Part shown: positions 46,585 through 58,900 of the stretch, in pieces
Layout: every line of letters starts with the position of its first letter
Position numbering within the stretch: position 1 is the stretch's first letter
Assembly: GCF_014633365.1 (NCBI RefSeq)
Contig: NC_068341.1
Coordinates: 7,874,001-7,938,000 of the forward strand
DNA: 64,000 nucleotides
Direction of reading: 5' to 3'
Source: Diospyros lotus
Lineage: Eukaryota; Streptophyta; Magnoliopsida; Ericales; Ebenaceae
Program-made: the position numbers and the translations under genes
The notes under the pieces: generated by a model
What the model was told of the DNA's origin: nothing
What the model saw: only the letters and a program-made list of their open reading frames with translations
The model's database searches: none

Positions 46585-49447
46585 TTAATTGATCATAAAC
46601 TGTTGAAGATCGACCACCATGACAGTTATATCGTCGGTGTTGCCTCTTGATCGTGACATTTCTACAAGTTTCTTACATGACTCTACTGAATTCTTCCCGT
46701 TATCCAGTACTGCATCAACTGCCTCTTGTTCATTAACCTGCACAATATCAACATACACAGAGAGTTATATGTATGTATGTTTTTTATGTCTAAACAAAAA
46801 GAATATATAATGAAAAACATTTAGAGATGATTGCATATATATATATATATATATATAGATGCACAGTACCTTTTCCCATAACCCATCGGAGGCCAATATG
46901 AGAAGCTGGCAATCAGCAGTTAAAGACAGCATCTGGATCTCTGGCTTAGCAATGACCCATTCCTTCAAATATCGATCCCCTATAGCTCTTGACACTGCCA
47001 GTGATCCATTTACTCTCCACACTCCATTTTTGCAGAATACGTAGCCACCCTGCTTGTTTATCAATACACATGTATACGTACGTTTAGATCCATGCATGAA
47101 ATGTTAACCATTTCTTTGCAAAAATAGCTCGTTAGTTACTGGATATTGGGTTGATGAATTGCATGTACTGACAAAGAGGGTGATTAATTAATTAAATATT
47201 AACAAAAAGAGAGCACCAAAGGTAGGATTTTGTTTTTCTAAATGCAAAAATCAGAATTAAAACTAAAGCAAAATCAAAGTGGGGCTAACAAATCATCTTT
47301 CTTCTTATGCATAAGAAAGTACAAAAAAATATATATTATAATTATCCATACTAATGTTGGAAGAAAATGGATAGAGGCCGACAACAAGTGTATGAAACTC
47401 AAGGCATGACAACATGATGTTATTGACTTTAAGGATAATTTTCATCCTTTAATAAAGGTACAAAAGTTCAAGTGGCTATCTCTGATCAACATACAATAAG
47501 TTATTCTAAACATGTGTGTACTCACGAGATTTTGGAACAAAATGAGAGCAAGAGATCGTGCATGAACTTGGAAGCAGTAGAGGGAATGGACAGAGGGGAA
47601 GGACAATGGATTTAGTGACTCACAAGTGTAGTAAGGGGTTGCTTTTATAGGTAAATAAATGTGAATATTATGAGAGATAATCGGCAACTGAAGACTAGAT
47701 GGATGGGAAGATGGTAAGATATATAAGGCGATCAACAAAAAGATAAGAATAAAAGAATTTGGTCTCTCTCTCAACTGTTGAAGCTCAATTTAGAGCAGTC
47801 TCGAGCAAGGGTAAAAAAAAAAAAATCAAACAAAAGATTGCAACATGCAATCTAACTAACAGATTGACCTAATTTTATGCAAATGAAGTCAAACTCTCTA
47901 ACAGATTTCATAAGTTCAAATAGATTCAATGCATATAAAAAGATAGGATACAAGTTTTTTTTTTTTTTTTTTTAAATTACACGCGCTATCATTCCCGTCT
48001 CTTGCCGAACCCGTCCCTCATGAATCATCACAAGGGAGGGGAAAGCCTCTATAGATCATTTAAAGCACCACTTGATTTACAACAACTAAAAGGTACGGGA
48101 CGATTTATATGTATATAATTTCATGTTTAGGATGAGAGGGGAAACATTTTAAATAATACACCGTTGCAAATATAATACGCGAGGATGGGTCTAGCTGCTT
48201 ACGGAGCTTTCAATCCGAGATCGCTCATCTTCTCTGCTGAGCCGATGATCCATCGTCAACCCATAAGCTACTCCATTCCTACCCACGACTACTCTGCAAT
48301 CACCCACATTCGCGGCATATACGCGGCCGTCCCTCACGAGCACGCCGGCGGCGCAAGCTCCTCCGTTAACACCCTGCAACTCATCAGAACAATCCACATA
48401 TATAACAAATTAAATACATGTTATGTTATATCAAAGCAACTAAAAAGAAGAAGAGGTTGAAAGTTTTCTATTAATTTACCTGTCTGAGGAATTCTTTATC
48501 CGTGGCCAAGTAGCCTTCATGTATCGCCGCCTTTATCTCGTATTCTCCAGCTCCGGCGACAAGTTGGTCGAGTTCTTTTATGATGTTCTTTCCCAGATGT
48601 TCGCCAGCATGATCGGCGGCTGCGCGGCCGCCATGCCCGTCGATGACAGCGAAAAAAGCCTGGAAAGTAATCAATATTTAGTTATTTGAAACATTAATTA
48701 TTATAATATGTTTGAAATATTTCGTACGCTCGATGATGTAATAGAAAAGAGATTCGTAACAAAATCTACTACAACAAGGCCGGCCGCATCTCGATATGCC
48801 AACTAATACTAATCCAAAATGATGGGTTTTCAGATTAACGTTGTGATGATTGAGTCACAAATATCTCCTTAATTAAGAAAGTGATACTCTTTTTCAAAGT
48901 TTAACTTCCTTTTGTTTATAATTCTGTCTTATATCCACTGTTGTAACAGACCAACCTGCTTAGGATCTCCAAGAACATTGAGCAGGATGCTGTTGGAGTC
49001 TTCCATAACATCCCTCCTCCCTTTCCTGCTTGCCAAGCAGTATTCTCTCTCTTCAACCTCAAACTCCTTGATCACGGCCATCTCCGCCTTCGTCTTCTCC
49101 GATTCCAGAGCTGGGTGGTGGAATTGAGGAAGAACGAGCTTGGCTGGCCTGTTCCGCAACCTGTAGCCGGCCGTTACTGATGGGGCCTTGTCCACCACCT
49201 GGCCATCATCGCCATCGTCGTTGCTGCTCCGATCATCCGCAGCCGCTGTATGGAGCTTGTGATTAACCATATCTTCCACTACTGATCTCTCGGCTGAGAA
49301 AAATCTGCAGCTCGAGTACTGCCATGAAGATGGAGATGGAGATGGAGATGGAGAGAAAGAGGGAGCTGGGGGAGAGGTCAGAGATATAGCCATCATAAAT
49401 GTACAGATGAGAATGGATCTGTAAGTACTGATGGAACCAAGAAACAA
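46585..49447 (-). CDS. PP2C-type Ser/Thr phosphatase, clade B (AP2C-like), five exons
   Basis: Exons 48956-49447, 48480-48659, 48203-48373, 46870-47049, 46585-46737, all in phase 0 with GT-AG borders; 391 aa. PP2C motifs in order: [15 protein letters not shown] (metal-binding Asp), [59 protein letters not shown]. Residues 96-106, [11 protein letters not shown], fit a MAPK docking (KIM) pattern, as in AP2C phosphatases that inactivate stress MAPKs; this role is inferred. The N-terminus is Ser/Pro-rich from a GGAGAT repeat (near 49325-49352). The start is uncertain: the first ATG is 49447, but MMAISL at 49396/49393 is also possible. The CACTA element begins about 390 bp past the stop codon. Confidence 0.93.
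47050..48202 (-). other. Intron 3 of the PP2C gene
   Basis: A 1153-bp intron (GTAAGC at 48202; CAG before 47049). It includes a T-run near 47955-47975. No exon or element recognised. Confidence 0.8.
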
Positions 49448-49522
49448 AGTCGATTATATATATATTGATGAACGAACACGACTACTCTTAAGAAGAAGAA
49501 GCAAAGAGAGAATGAAAGATGG

Positions 49523-49533
49523 TTATATATATA
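49523..49533 (-). promoter_or_regulatory. Putative TATA box of the PP2C gene
   Basis: TATATATATAA on the minus strand, about 80 bp upstream of the ATG at 49447. Confidence 0.5.
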
Positions 49534-49539
49534 CACATG

Positions 49540-50440
49540 TACGTAAATAAGGGTGTAATGGGTCAATGGGTCAATAAGGAGGGGATAAGGAGGGGATGAA
49601 ATTGGACATAATTAAGTAACCCAGACGAAGCAAAGCATCTTGGAAAGAGTCAATTAAATCCCATCCAATGAATGATGCTTGTCCTAGTCCTAGCTAGACC
49701 TGGTCTTCCACATTAACACACTTGCCCAATATTAATTAATATTCTTATTTCAAAAACAATATTAACCCTTATAAATAAATTACATTATATATATACACAC
49801 ACAAATTTAGATCAAATATTAATATTAATTAAAGGTGGGTGTGACGAATTTATAAATGATATTTAAAATTAATTAATATAGTGGATTCCATATTATATTA
49901 TATTATATAATAAAAAGGCGATATTATTTTAAAATAGAAGTGAGTTAATTACCTGCCTCACATGGAACTTGGCTGGCTGCCTACCGGCCATGGCACGGCC
50001 GGCTTTTTATTAATTAAAAATGTGTGGCAACTGGCGGTGCCCTGCTGTGCTGTCTCATTGCTATCAACTCAACTCATCATTTCCAGAATAATTATTTCAT
50101 GTTTGACTTGTCACGTGTATCTCCGCAAATTATAATAAAGAGGAAGATTAGATGCTAATTATTAATTATATCGCTGACCTCTCTTGCTCATTCCGAAGGA
50201 CTAAGTAAGTTTGCAGCCAACAGCAGAACCTCCGACAAATTCAATGGCCATCGTGCGGTTAGTTAAGGTCTCCTTTTCTTAATGCTCCCATTGAATTTGT
50301 ATAACCTGACGGTGGTGATATAATTGTCACCCCGCTTGCTATTTTGTTAGTTAATTTGTGTCTTTTACGTACGGTATTTATATCTATTATTACACCTAGC
50401 TAGCTAATTAATTTGTCTAATCTTTAATTAAAAGGAAAAA
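49540..50440. other. PP2C upstream intergenic
   Basis: Promoter side of the PP2C gene; AT-rich with scattered TA repeats. No gene seen. Confidence 0.4.
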
Positions 50441-51130
50441 CAAAATAGAACGTATATGGTAAATTTTTACGTGATTCGATTAAAATGATACCTATTTTAC
50501 GACTGTTCTCTGACTATTCTGACATAGTAACAATATATTATTCTTCTTGTTCTCTTATTTGTACAATGATTTTCGACCCTATTTTATATATAGTGATGGG
50601 TGTTTATAATTGCATAAAATCCAAAATAACATGATAATATTATGGACATAATATGTCATTATCGATTCCATAAAATAGTGAGTGGACTCTGTATTATCAA
50701 GGATCTAGTTTGTTTTAGATAAAGTAGGTGAGTCTGTATCTCCGGTTGTTTCATGGCTTTGTTGTTATGCGAGTTGGAGAATCAGACCAGCGAACTGGAA
50801 ACATTGTTGAGAGTTCGCTTGGTTAGGCTAGCGAGTTGGAGAATCAGACGAGCGAACTAGAAATATTGTTGAGAGTTCGCTTGGTTAGGCTAGCGAGTTG
50901 GAAGCGTCGCTGGGAGCTTGCTTGGTTCCACGGTTTGAACTTGGGTCTCAGCGATGTGTGATCTTGTTTTAACGAGCTCTGCCTTGGGTTTATTGGGCTT
51001 TTGGTGATTGAACTCGTCTGTCGAGTCGTGTCCAATTTATAAGAAGTGGTGCGGTAAATACCCATAAAAGTTGTCAAGGGGGCAATTACATATTGATCTG
51101 AATTTGTTAATTAGGAAGATTTTTTATTAA
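50441..51130 (-). mobile_element. Possible LTR remnant with 62-bp tandem repeat
   Basis: GC-moderate block without a gene. On the minus strand a TATA-like TATATATAAAATAGGG lies near 50588. The layout recalls 12170-12960. Ends not identified. Confidence 0.25.
50769..50925. repeat. 62-bp tandem repeat, 2.5 copies
   Basis: Units 50769-50830 and 50831-50892 (gcgagttggagaatcagac...) differ at few bases. A third, partial and diverged unit follows. Confidence 0.85.
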
Positions 51131-51580
51131 TCAATGGTCTCAATTTGTTACTTAGGGATGTTGCTTGCTACAGGTGGATTTTTCAATATTGATTAAGACG
51201 TGTTCATCAGCGCAATAAAATTGAAGCTTTCAAGTTAATTAATTACAAGTGTAGTATAGATGATGTATATATTTTCTATTATTTATTAAATTTAGCGGCG
51301 GGAAGGGGACAGTTTCAATTCAAATGGAATCAGAGAAGGCCAATTCCGGCGCATCCATCCATATATATATATATATATATGTATGCGACTATTTCAATTA
51401 TTTCTAGATCTAATTTAATTATATATGCTATTAATTGATGAGTTCATCCAATTAAGCCAACCAAACTTTACTATTAGTCAACTAAAACTTTTTAACTTCC
51501 TTCCAATATTATACTAGTAGTAATGGCATGACATAATTAGTTGAATTAAATTAAAGATAAGCTCCCATTGATGATGCTAA

Positions 51581-52089
51581 GACCATCTCCAACCCAACCC
51601 CAAATTTGGGGTAAAATCCTCTCCAACCCACCCTCAAATCCTACCCCAAATTTGGGGTAATATATTTATTCCTATTTTGCTCCTCTCATTTTAACTATAA
51701 CAAAATTTAATTCCTTTTGTATCCCACCTTTATATATTTTTACATTTTTATTTACTTATTATTAGTATTAATAATATTTAAATAATATTAATAAATTATA
51801 ATCAATTAATGAATAATAATTAATAAATTTTGTCGGGTTTAATATAATATTTTATTAATTGAGATAGTAAATGTAATGTTTTTATTTTTTAATATTATTG
51901 ATTATTAAATTTTTTTAGTTAATTACATAATTTTTAGGTAATAATTTAAATTGATATATAATAAATAAGTAAGTAATTTACATTATAAAAAAATATTTAG
52001 AATAAAAAAATCAATAAAAACTATTCCTTTAAGGGTTAGAGAGGAATTAAGTTTTACCTCAAATTTGGAGTAAAGGGTTGGAGATGATC
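51581..52089. mobile_element. MITE, CCCCAAATTTGGGG family, copy 2, with TAA duplication
   Basis: Ends GACCATCTCCAACCC and GGGTTGGAGATGATC. TAA on both sides (51578-51580, 52090-52092). The related copy at 52476-52745 shows the uninterrupted site with a single TAA. Confidence 0.92.
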
Positions 52090-52183
52090 TAAGAGATGAA
52101 TATGCTTCTCTTTCTCAGCTATATTTCTGCCTATATATATAAAATTTTAATCTCTTAAGTATCGTTGTTTAATTTATATTAAA

Positions 52184-52339
52184 TAACGTTGATGTGACAA
52201 CTCAAATATAATAATATGAGACTCATCTTATTAAGTTATAATATTAAAAGAATTAAATATGATTGAAAGAAGTGTTAAAATAATTAAATAAAGGTGAGCC
52301 TCATATAATTATTATATTTGATTTGTCACATCAACGTTA
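52184..52339. mobile_element. Small inverted-repeat element
   Basis: Ends TAACGTTGATGTGACAA and TTGTCACATCAACGTTA are perfect inverted repeats, and pairing continues through tcaaatataataat. 156 bp. A diverged counterpart lies in duplication copy B. Confidence 0.8.
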
Positions 52340-52342
52340 CTT

Positions 52343-52475
52343 ATAGGGGTGCAAATGAACCGAGTCGTTCGAGCTTAGCTCGATGTTTGAGATAAAATCT
52401 CATTCGATTTTGTTTGTTAAGATAAACGAGATAAGTTTGAGCCTAATTTTGAAGTTTGATTTGTTAACGAGCTAA
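52343..52475 (+). mobile_element. hAT-type terminal fragment
   Basis: Starts TAGGGGTGCAAATGAACCGAG, similar to the TAGGGGTGTGCAAT end of the hAT at 15453 and to MITEs of the GGGGTGCAAA...GAGCTCG type. The other end is missing. Confidence 0.5.
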
Positions 52476-52745
52476 TTTTTAACTTCCTTTGAATATTATA
52501 ATAGTAGTAAAAGCATGGCATAATTAGTTGAATTAAATTAAAGATAAGCTTCCATTGATAATGTAAGAGATGGATGTGCTTTTGTAAATCTAGAGTAAGT
52601 AATATGGCTTAATTTATATTAAATAATATTAATGTAATAATTCAAATATAATGATATAAGATTCATCCTATCAAGTTATTATATTAAAAGAATTAAATGA
52701 GGGTGAATCTCGCATAATTATTATATTTAAATTGTCAACTTATCG
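52476..52745. repeat. Direct duplication, copy B (empty MITE site)
   Basis: Diverged copy of 51488-52340. It reads gataatgtaagagatgg where copy A has gatgatgctaa[MITE]taagagatg. Confidence 0.8.
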
Positions 52746-53717
52746 GAGATCAATTTTTTTTATATATATATATAATGTTTAATAATTGATATTTTTATCC
52801 ATCTTGTTCTGTTTGGATCACACTTCAGAGAGTCAAACCGGCTAGCTGTAACATATATACAGTAGCGGAGTCACATATGTTTGAGGGGCAACAAATCAAA
52901 AAAATTATGCAACGGTATTTGGATAATTTTTTAAAATTTGTTTTCTCTCAAGTTTGTAAAATTATACATAGAATATACAAGTTGCACAAAATTTTCAAAT
53001 TTGCCCCCACTTAAAAGCATAATAAAACCATTTTATCTATTTTAGATTTGGAGAGAAGTGATATAATATTTCGTATCACCTTGTTCAACTAATTTATCTA
53101 TTTTAAAATTATTTAATTAAGAATGACACGTCAAAAACTATTTATATTTGTTAACCATATAGTGTGGTTGTACATATTTTAAAATTAATTTTGAAATTAG
53201 AAATTAATTAAATGTATTATATTTAATAATTTAAATAAAAATAAATACAAATAAAATAAAGAGTTAAAATAAAATTGTACCTAAAAGAACTTAGAATGTA
53301 ATTCCCAATAGAGATCTCAAAGGGGTGAGAGTTGTTGTCGAGGTGACGTCAAAGATTAACGGGATAGAGAGGGGATATTTTTGTTTATAAATAAATTTTA
53401 TTTTGAGTTTTGATATTTATTTTTGAATTTCACTAAATTTGGTTAAGAATTAAAAATGAATTGTACAAAATTTTATAAAATTCATTTAGTCCAAACGAGG
53501 GGTAAAAATTTATTGTTTATTCATACATACAAGTGTGTGTATATCAGTTAGTTATTATATATGAATTATATATGTTTTTTTTTGGCCCCCAGATATTTGC
53601 CAAGAACTTGGACCAAAAAATTGAGAATTATTTAAAAATTGAGTGAGTTATAGAATTGGAGACAAGTAACTTCTCTAGCAGTCATGGGAAAATTTTTTAA
53701 TTAATTTTTTTCAACAT
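52746..53717. other. AT-rich region preceding the copia remnant
   Basis: May include a decayed LTR of the following copia fragment. Near 52861 cagtagcggagtcacatatg recalls the CAGGGGCGGA-type ends of small hAT elements. Confidence 0.35.
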
Positions 53718-54440
53718 AATGTTATCAGAGCTAAATTGAGATGGCTTCCAACGATAAGATGTTCCAACCACAACTATTGCAATTGATCGAGAGAAATTAT
53801 AGCCAATGAAGTATCGAAATATAGGTCATATATACCTTTCAAGATCTATGAGAAAAATTATATATCTAAATGAATTAACTCTTTTTAAAGAAGACAAGAA
53901 TCCTCTAAAAGTCAGTCAAGAGAATAATGAGAAGAGCTTTTAGAGCACAAGTCAAATAATTGGATCATAATAAGTTGGAATTCACATTAGTAAGTCGTTG
54001 ATTTGACTCATTGTCTTGCGTAGTGAGATAAACTCTTCACATGCGATTTACCTCATCTGTTGAAATTAAGAGCACCAGTGGTGGGGGACCGCATACGGGT
54101 GGTAATCTCAAAAAAAGGATAAGAAGACACTCTACTTCATTTACCAAGCTATGAATGAAACCATTTGAGTAGATCTGGACAACAACCTCAACAAAAAGGG
54201 CTTGAGATACTCTTTGTATTGCATATAAAGGTAAAGAAAAGGTCAAGATGGCATGATTTCAAAACTTTGTGAGAAGTATTTGATTTGCTCAAAATGAATG
54301 TGACTAAATAACATATACCAAATATTACATGCCACAAAAATATAATGAAGCTTACAAAACTTATGCTTCGGACTTTCTTCTCTTTTGAAGTGCATGCTTG
54401 CACAGCTTAGAACGTTTGAATATTTTAGGGGATGAATTCA
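53718..54440 (+). mobile_element. Decayed copia primer-site and gag fragment
   Basis: gttatcagagc matches the usual copia TGGTATCAGAGC primer-binding context and is followed by ATGGCTTCCAACGATAAGATG (MASNDKM). Decayed reading: FQPQLLQLIERNYSQ, later KKTLYFIYQAMNETI, typical of copia gag. Many stops. Confidence 0.6.
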
Positions 54441-55410
54441 AATTAGAAAATTAATCTTCTAAGTGAGGAACATCTTTTCCTAAAAATAAAATATTTATAT
54501 AAAATGTGTGCATGAAAGAAAATATAAATTTATATCCTATAGTGTCACTTGTGATCATGTTGACCTCATTTGAAGAGCTTTCTCAACTAGTTCTCTAAGA
54601 GTTTCTTAGAAGTCCCTGATTAAGTTACCTTGAGTCTAAACGGTGTAGAGAGAAAAATATAGCTATATATAATTATGAATGTGAATAAAAAAGTTAAATA
54701 TAGTACGTTTTCAAAATTAATTTCTCATAAAATATGAAAAAGTCATGAAGTAAGAGTGTTGGGTTGGAGAGACCCACCTTAGGGTCTTATGTGAAAAAGG
54801 TTTTACTTGCTCTCTCAAGCCTTTCAACCTTTTCTCGATCACCTTGATGGTTAATTTTTTATTCTCTTTGTTAATTTTTTCTCTTTCTCTCTCACACTCT
54901 CTCTTTTCTTTCCTTTTATATTTTTTTTTTCTCACATTTGTTTTAACTCTCTCAAGTGAGAAACTATCCTTCAATTTATAGCACCCTTAATTTTTCTAGA
55001 TTTGTGTTTCATTTTTGTTTTTGAAAGCTTTTTTTTCTTATGAAATATATCTTCACCACACATGGAAGAAAAGAGAAAAGAAAAAAAAAGAAAAAGAAAA
55101 AATGGTCGATAGGGGATAGCTTCCAAGAGTGTAACAGGCGTGGAAGTTATAAAAAATAACCCCTCTACAAATAGAAAATTCGTTTTTAGCCCTTTTTAGA
55201 CAAAAAAACGTTTTTACCCCCTACAAACAAATAGTTGCAAAAAATAGCCGTTTTATCACTTTTCACCTCAACCTTTGACTTTTCAACTCCTCACTTTAAT
55301 TAAAACTTAAGAATAAAAATAAAGACAATATATTACCAAACTACCCTCAATATAAAACAAACAAAGGAGTTGAATTTCTATTTTACCTCACAGGAAAATT
55401 CGAGAAACCC
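54441..55410. other. Intergenic
   Basis: AT- and purine-rich patches (e.g. 55075-55105). No gene or defined element. Confidence 0.4.
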
Positions 55411-55961
55411 CTCATAATTATAATAATAAATTTTTAACTATTAAAATATTATTATTATTTCTCAATATGAATTCTTATTTTTTTAATAATTTAATTACTG
55501 GGTGGATTTTGAACCCACGATGAGTCCCCCATCTCTTTTTTATTATTAAATATATGTATTGTTACATATAAATAAAATTAATTAAATAATAATAATTGAA
55601 AATTTTAAATATACATGTATTATTAAATAAATAACTGAAAAATTGTTATTCAATGATTCTTATATTATTTTTCAATTGTAATAATAAATACAAATCTTAA
55701 TTATAATAATAAATTTTCAACTATTAAATTATTAGTATTTTCAAATAAATACTATTATTTTTAATAATAATTATTTTTTTAAAAATTTAATAACTAGTTG
55801 AGTCTCGAACCCACGCTCGGTTCCCTCTCTTCATTTTTTTATTATTAAATATATATATGTAATAATATTACATATACAATAAATAAAATGGATTAAATAA
55901 AAATAATTGAAAAATTGAAAAATATATGTATTATCAAATAATTAAAAAATTGTTATTCAAT
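55410..55961. repeat. Two-copy ~285-bp direct repeat
   Basis: The stretch from ttataataataaattttcaa to ttgttattcaatta occurs at about 55415-55660 and again at about 55700-55960. Each copy contains a ttgaacccacga/tcgaacccacgc phrase. Confidence 0.65.
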
Positions 55962-58900
55962 TATTATTAAAATAATTTTTTTGATCTTTTTTTTTTCTTG
56001 GCCATGGGATTTTTTCAAGTTATCCAATAGTCCAAAAAATAAATTATTGCTTAAAAATTCAAGTATAATTTTTGGGTAAATTTTATAATCATTATATCAA
56101 TTTAATCCAATGTTATTAGTGGTTAGAACACTTAATCATGTATTGGTTGTGTTTTATTATTATTCCATTGTTGTTTATTATGAATTATAAATTTAATTAA
56201 GCCAAAAAATGTAAAAATACATAATTTTTTATTAGATAACTTTGAAAAATCCCATGGACGAAAAAAAAAAGATCAAAAATCCATTTTATTAAAAAATCAG
56301 GTTTTGTAGCTCCACAAAACCCAAGCCGGGCTTTGTGGCCCTACAAAGTCTGATTTCTTTTATTAAAATGGTTTTTTTGATCTATTTTTTTTCTTTTCTT
56401 GGTCATGGAATTTTTTCAAGTTATGCAACAGTTCCAAAAATAAATTAATGTTTAATAACTATACTTATATTTTTGGATAAATTTTATACTCATTACATCA
56501 ATTTAATCCAATGTTGTTAGTAGTTAGAACACTTAAACATGTATTGGTTGTGTATATTTTATTATCATTCCATTATTATTTATTGTGAATTATAAATTCA
56601 ATAAAGCCAAAAAAATGTAAAAAGATATCATTTTTTATTGGATAACTTTAAAAAATCCCATGGCCAAAAAAAAAAAAAAGATCACAAAATCCATTTTTAT
56701 TAAAAAATCAAGTTTTATGGCCCCACAAAGCCCGATTTCTTTTATTAAAATGCATTTTTTGATACTTTTTTTTTTCTTTTCTTGGCCATGGGATTTTTCC
56801 AAGTTATCCAATTGTCCCAAAAATAAATTATTGTTTAAAATTTATACTTATATTTTTGGGTAAATTTTATAATCATAACATCAATTTAATCCAATGTTGT
56901 TAGTAGTTAGAACACTTAATCATGTATTGGTTGTGTTTTATTATCATTCCATTGTTATTTCTTGTGAATTATAAATTTAATCAAGTCAAAAAATGTAAAA
57001 ATACATTATTCTTTATTGGGTAAATTTGAAAAATCCCATGCCCCCCCCGAAAAAAAAGATCAAAAAATTCATTTTATTAAAAAATCAGGTTTCATAGCCC
57101 CACAAAACTCGGGCCCACAAAGCTCGATTTTTTTTTTATTAAAATGGTTATTTTTATCCTTTTTTTTTTCTTTTCTTGGCCATGAGATTTTTTCAAATTA
57201 TTCAATACTCCCAAAAATAAATTATTGTTTGAAAATTATACTTTTATTTTTGGATAAATTTTATAATCATTACATCAATTTAATCCAATGTTGTTAGTAG
57301 TTAGAATACTTAATCATGTATTGGTTGTGTTTTATTATCATTCCATTGTTATTTCTTGTGAATTATAAATTTAATCAAATCAAAAAAAAGTAAAAATACA
57401 TTATTCTTTATTGGGTAACTTTGAAATATCCCATGGAAAAAAAAAATCAAAATATCCATTTTTATTAAAAAATCAGGTTTCATGGCCCCCACAAAACCCG
57501 GGTCCACAAAACCAGGGCCGGGTTTTGTGGCCCCACAAAGTCCGATTTTTTTTATTAAAATGGTTATTTTTATTTTTATTTTCTTTCTTGGCCATGGGAT
57601 TTTTTCAAGTTATTCAATAGCCCTAAAAATAAATTTTTGTTTAAAAATTATACTTTTATTTTTGGATAAATTTGATAATCATTACATCAATTTAATCCAA
57701 TGTTGTTTGTAGTTAGAACACTTAATCATGTATTGGTTGTATTTTATTATCATTCCATCGTTATTTCTTGTGAATTATAAATTTAATCAAGTTAAAAAAA
57801 GGTAAAGATACATTATTCTTTATTGGGTAACTTTGAAAAATCCCATGGCCCCCCCCTCAAAAAAAAAGATCAAAAAATCCATTTTTATTAAAAAATCAAG
57901 TTTCATGGCCCAACAAAATTCGGGCCCGCAAAACTCGGGCCGAGTTTTGTGGCCCCACAAAGCCCGAATTTTTTTTTTATTAAAATGGTTATTTTTATCC
58001 TTTTTTTTTCTTTTCTTGGCCATGGAATTTTTCCAACTTATTCAATAGTCCCAAAAATAAATTATTGTTTAAAAATTATACTTTTATTTTTGGATAAATT
58101 TTATAATCATTACATCAATTTAATCCAATGTTGTTAGTAGTTTGAACACTTAATCATGTATTGGTTGTGTTTTATTATCATTCCATCGTTATTTCCTATG
58201 AATTATAAATTTAATCAAGTCAAAAAAGGTAAAAATACATTATTCTTTATTGGGTAATTTTGAAATATCCCATTGCAAAAAAAAAAAAAAAAAAATCAAA
58301 AAATTCATTTTTATTAAAAAATCAGGTTTCATGGCCCCACAAAACCCGGGCCCAGAAAATCGGGGTCAGCTTTTGTGGCCCCACAAAGCCCGATTTTTTT
58401 TATTAAAAGGGTTATTTTTATCCTTTTTTTTTCTTTCTTGGCCATGAGATTTTTCCAACTTATTCAATAGCCCCAATAATAAATTTTTGTTTAAAAATTA
58501 TACTTTTATTTTTGGATAAATTTGATAATCATTACATCAATTTAATCCAATATTGTTTGTAGTTAGAACACTTAATCATGTATTGGTTGTGTTTTATTAT
58601 CATTTTATTGTTATTTCTTGTAAATTAAAAATTTAATCAAGTCAAAAAATGTAAAAATACATTATTCTTTATTGGGTAACTTTGAAAAATTCCATGGTCC
58701 AAAAAAAAAAAAAAAGATCAAAAAATCTATTTTTATTTAAAAAACAAGTTTCATGGCCCCACAAAACTCGGGCCGGGTTTTGTGGCCCCACGAAGCCCGA
58801 TTTTCTTTATTAAAATGATTATTTTTATCATTTTTTTTTCTTTTCTTGGCCATAGAATTTTTTCAAGTTATCCAATAGTAGCAAAAATAAATTATTGTTT

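Larger units (their letters stand above)
51488..52340. repeat. Direct duplication, copy A (with MITE insertion)
   Basis: Sequence from tttttaacttccttccaata through the 52184-52339 inverted-repeat element. It matches 52476-52745 except for the MITE at 51581-52089. Confidence 0.8.

Noticed and set aside
55496..55530. ttgaacccacga phrase as a tRNA T-arm
   Set aside because: It occurs in both copies of a direct repeat without an anticodon arm or acceptor stem around it.
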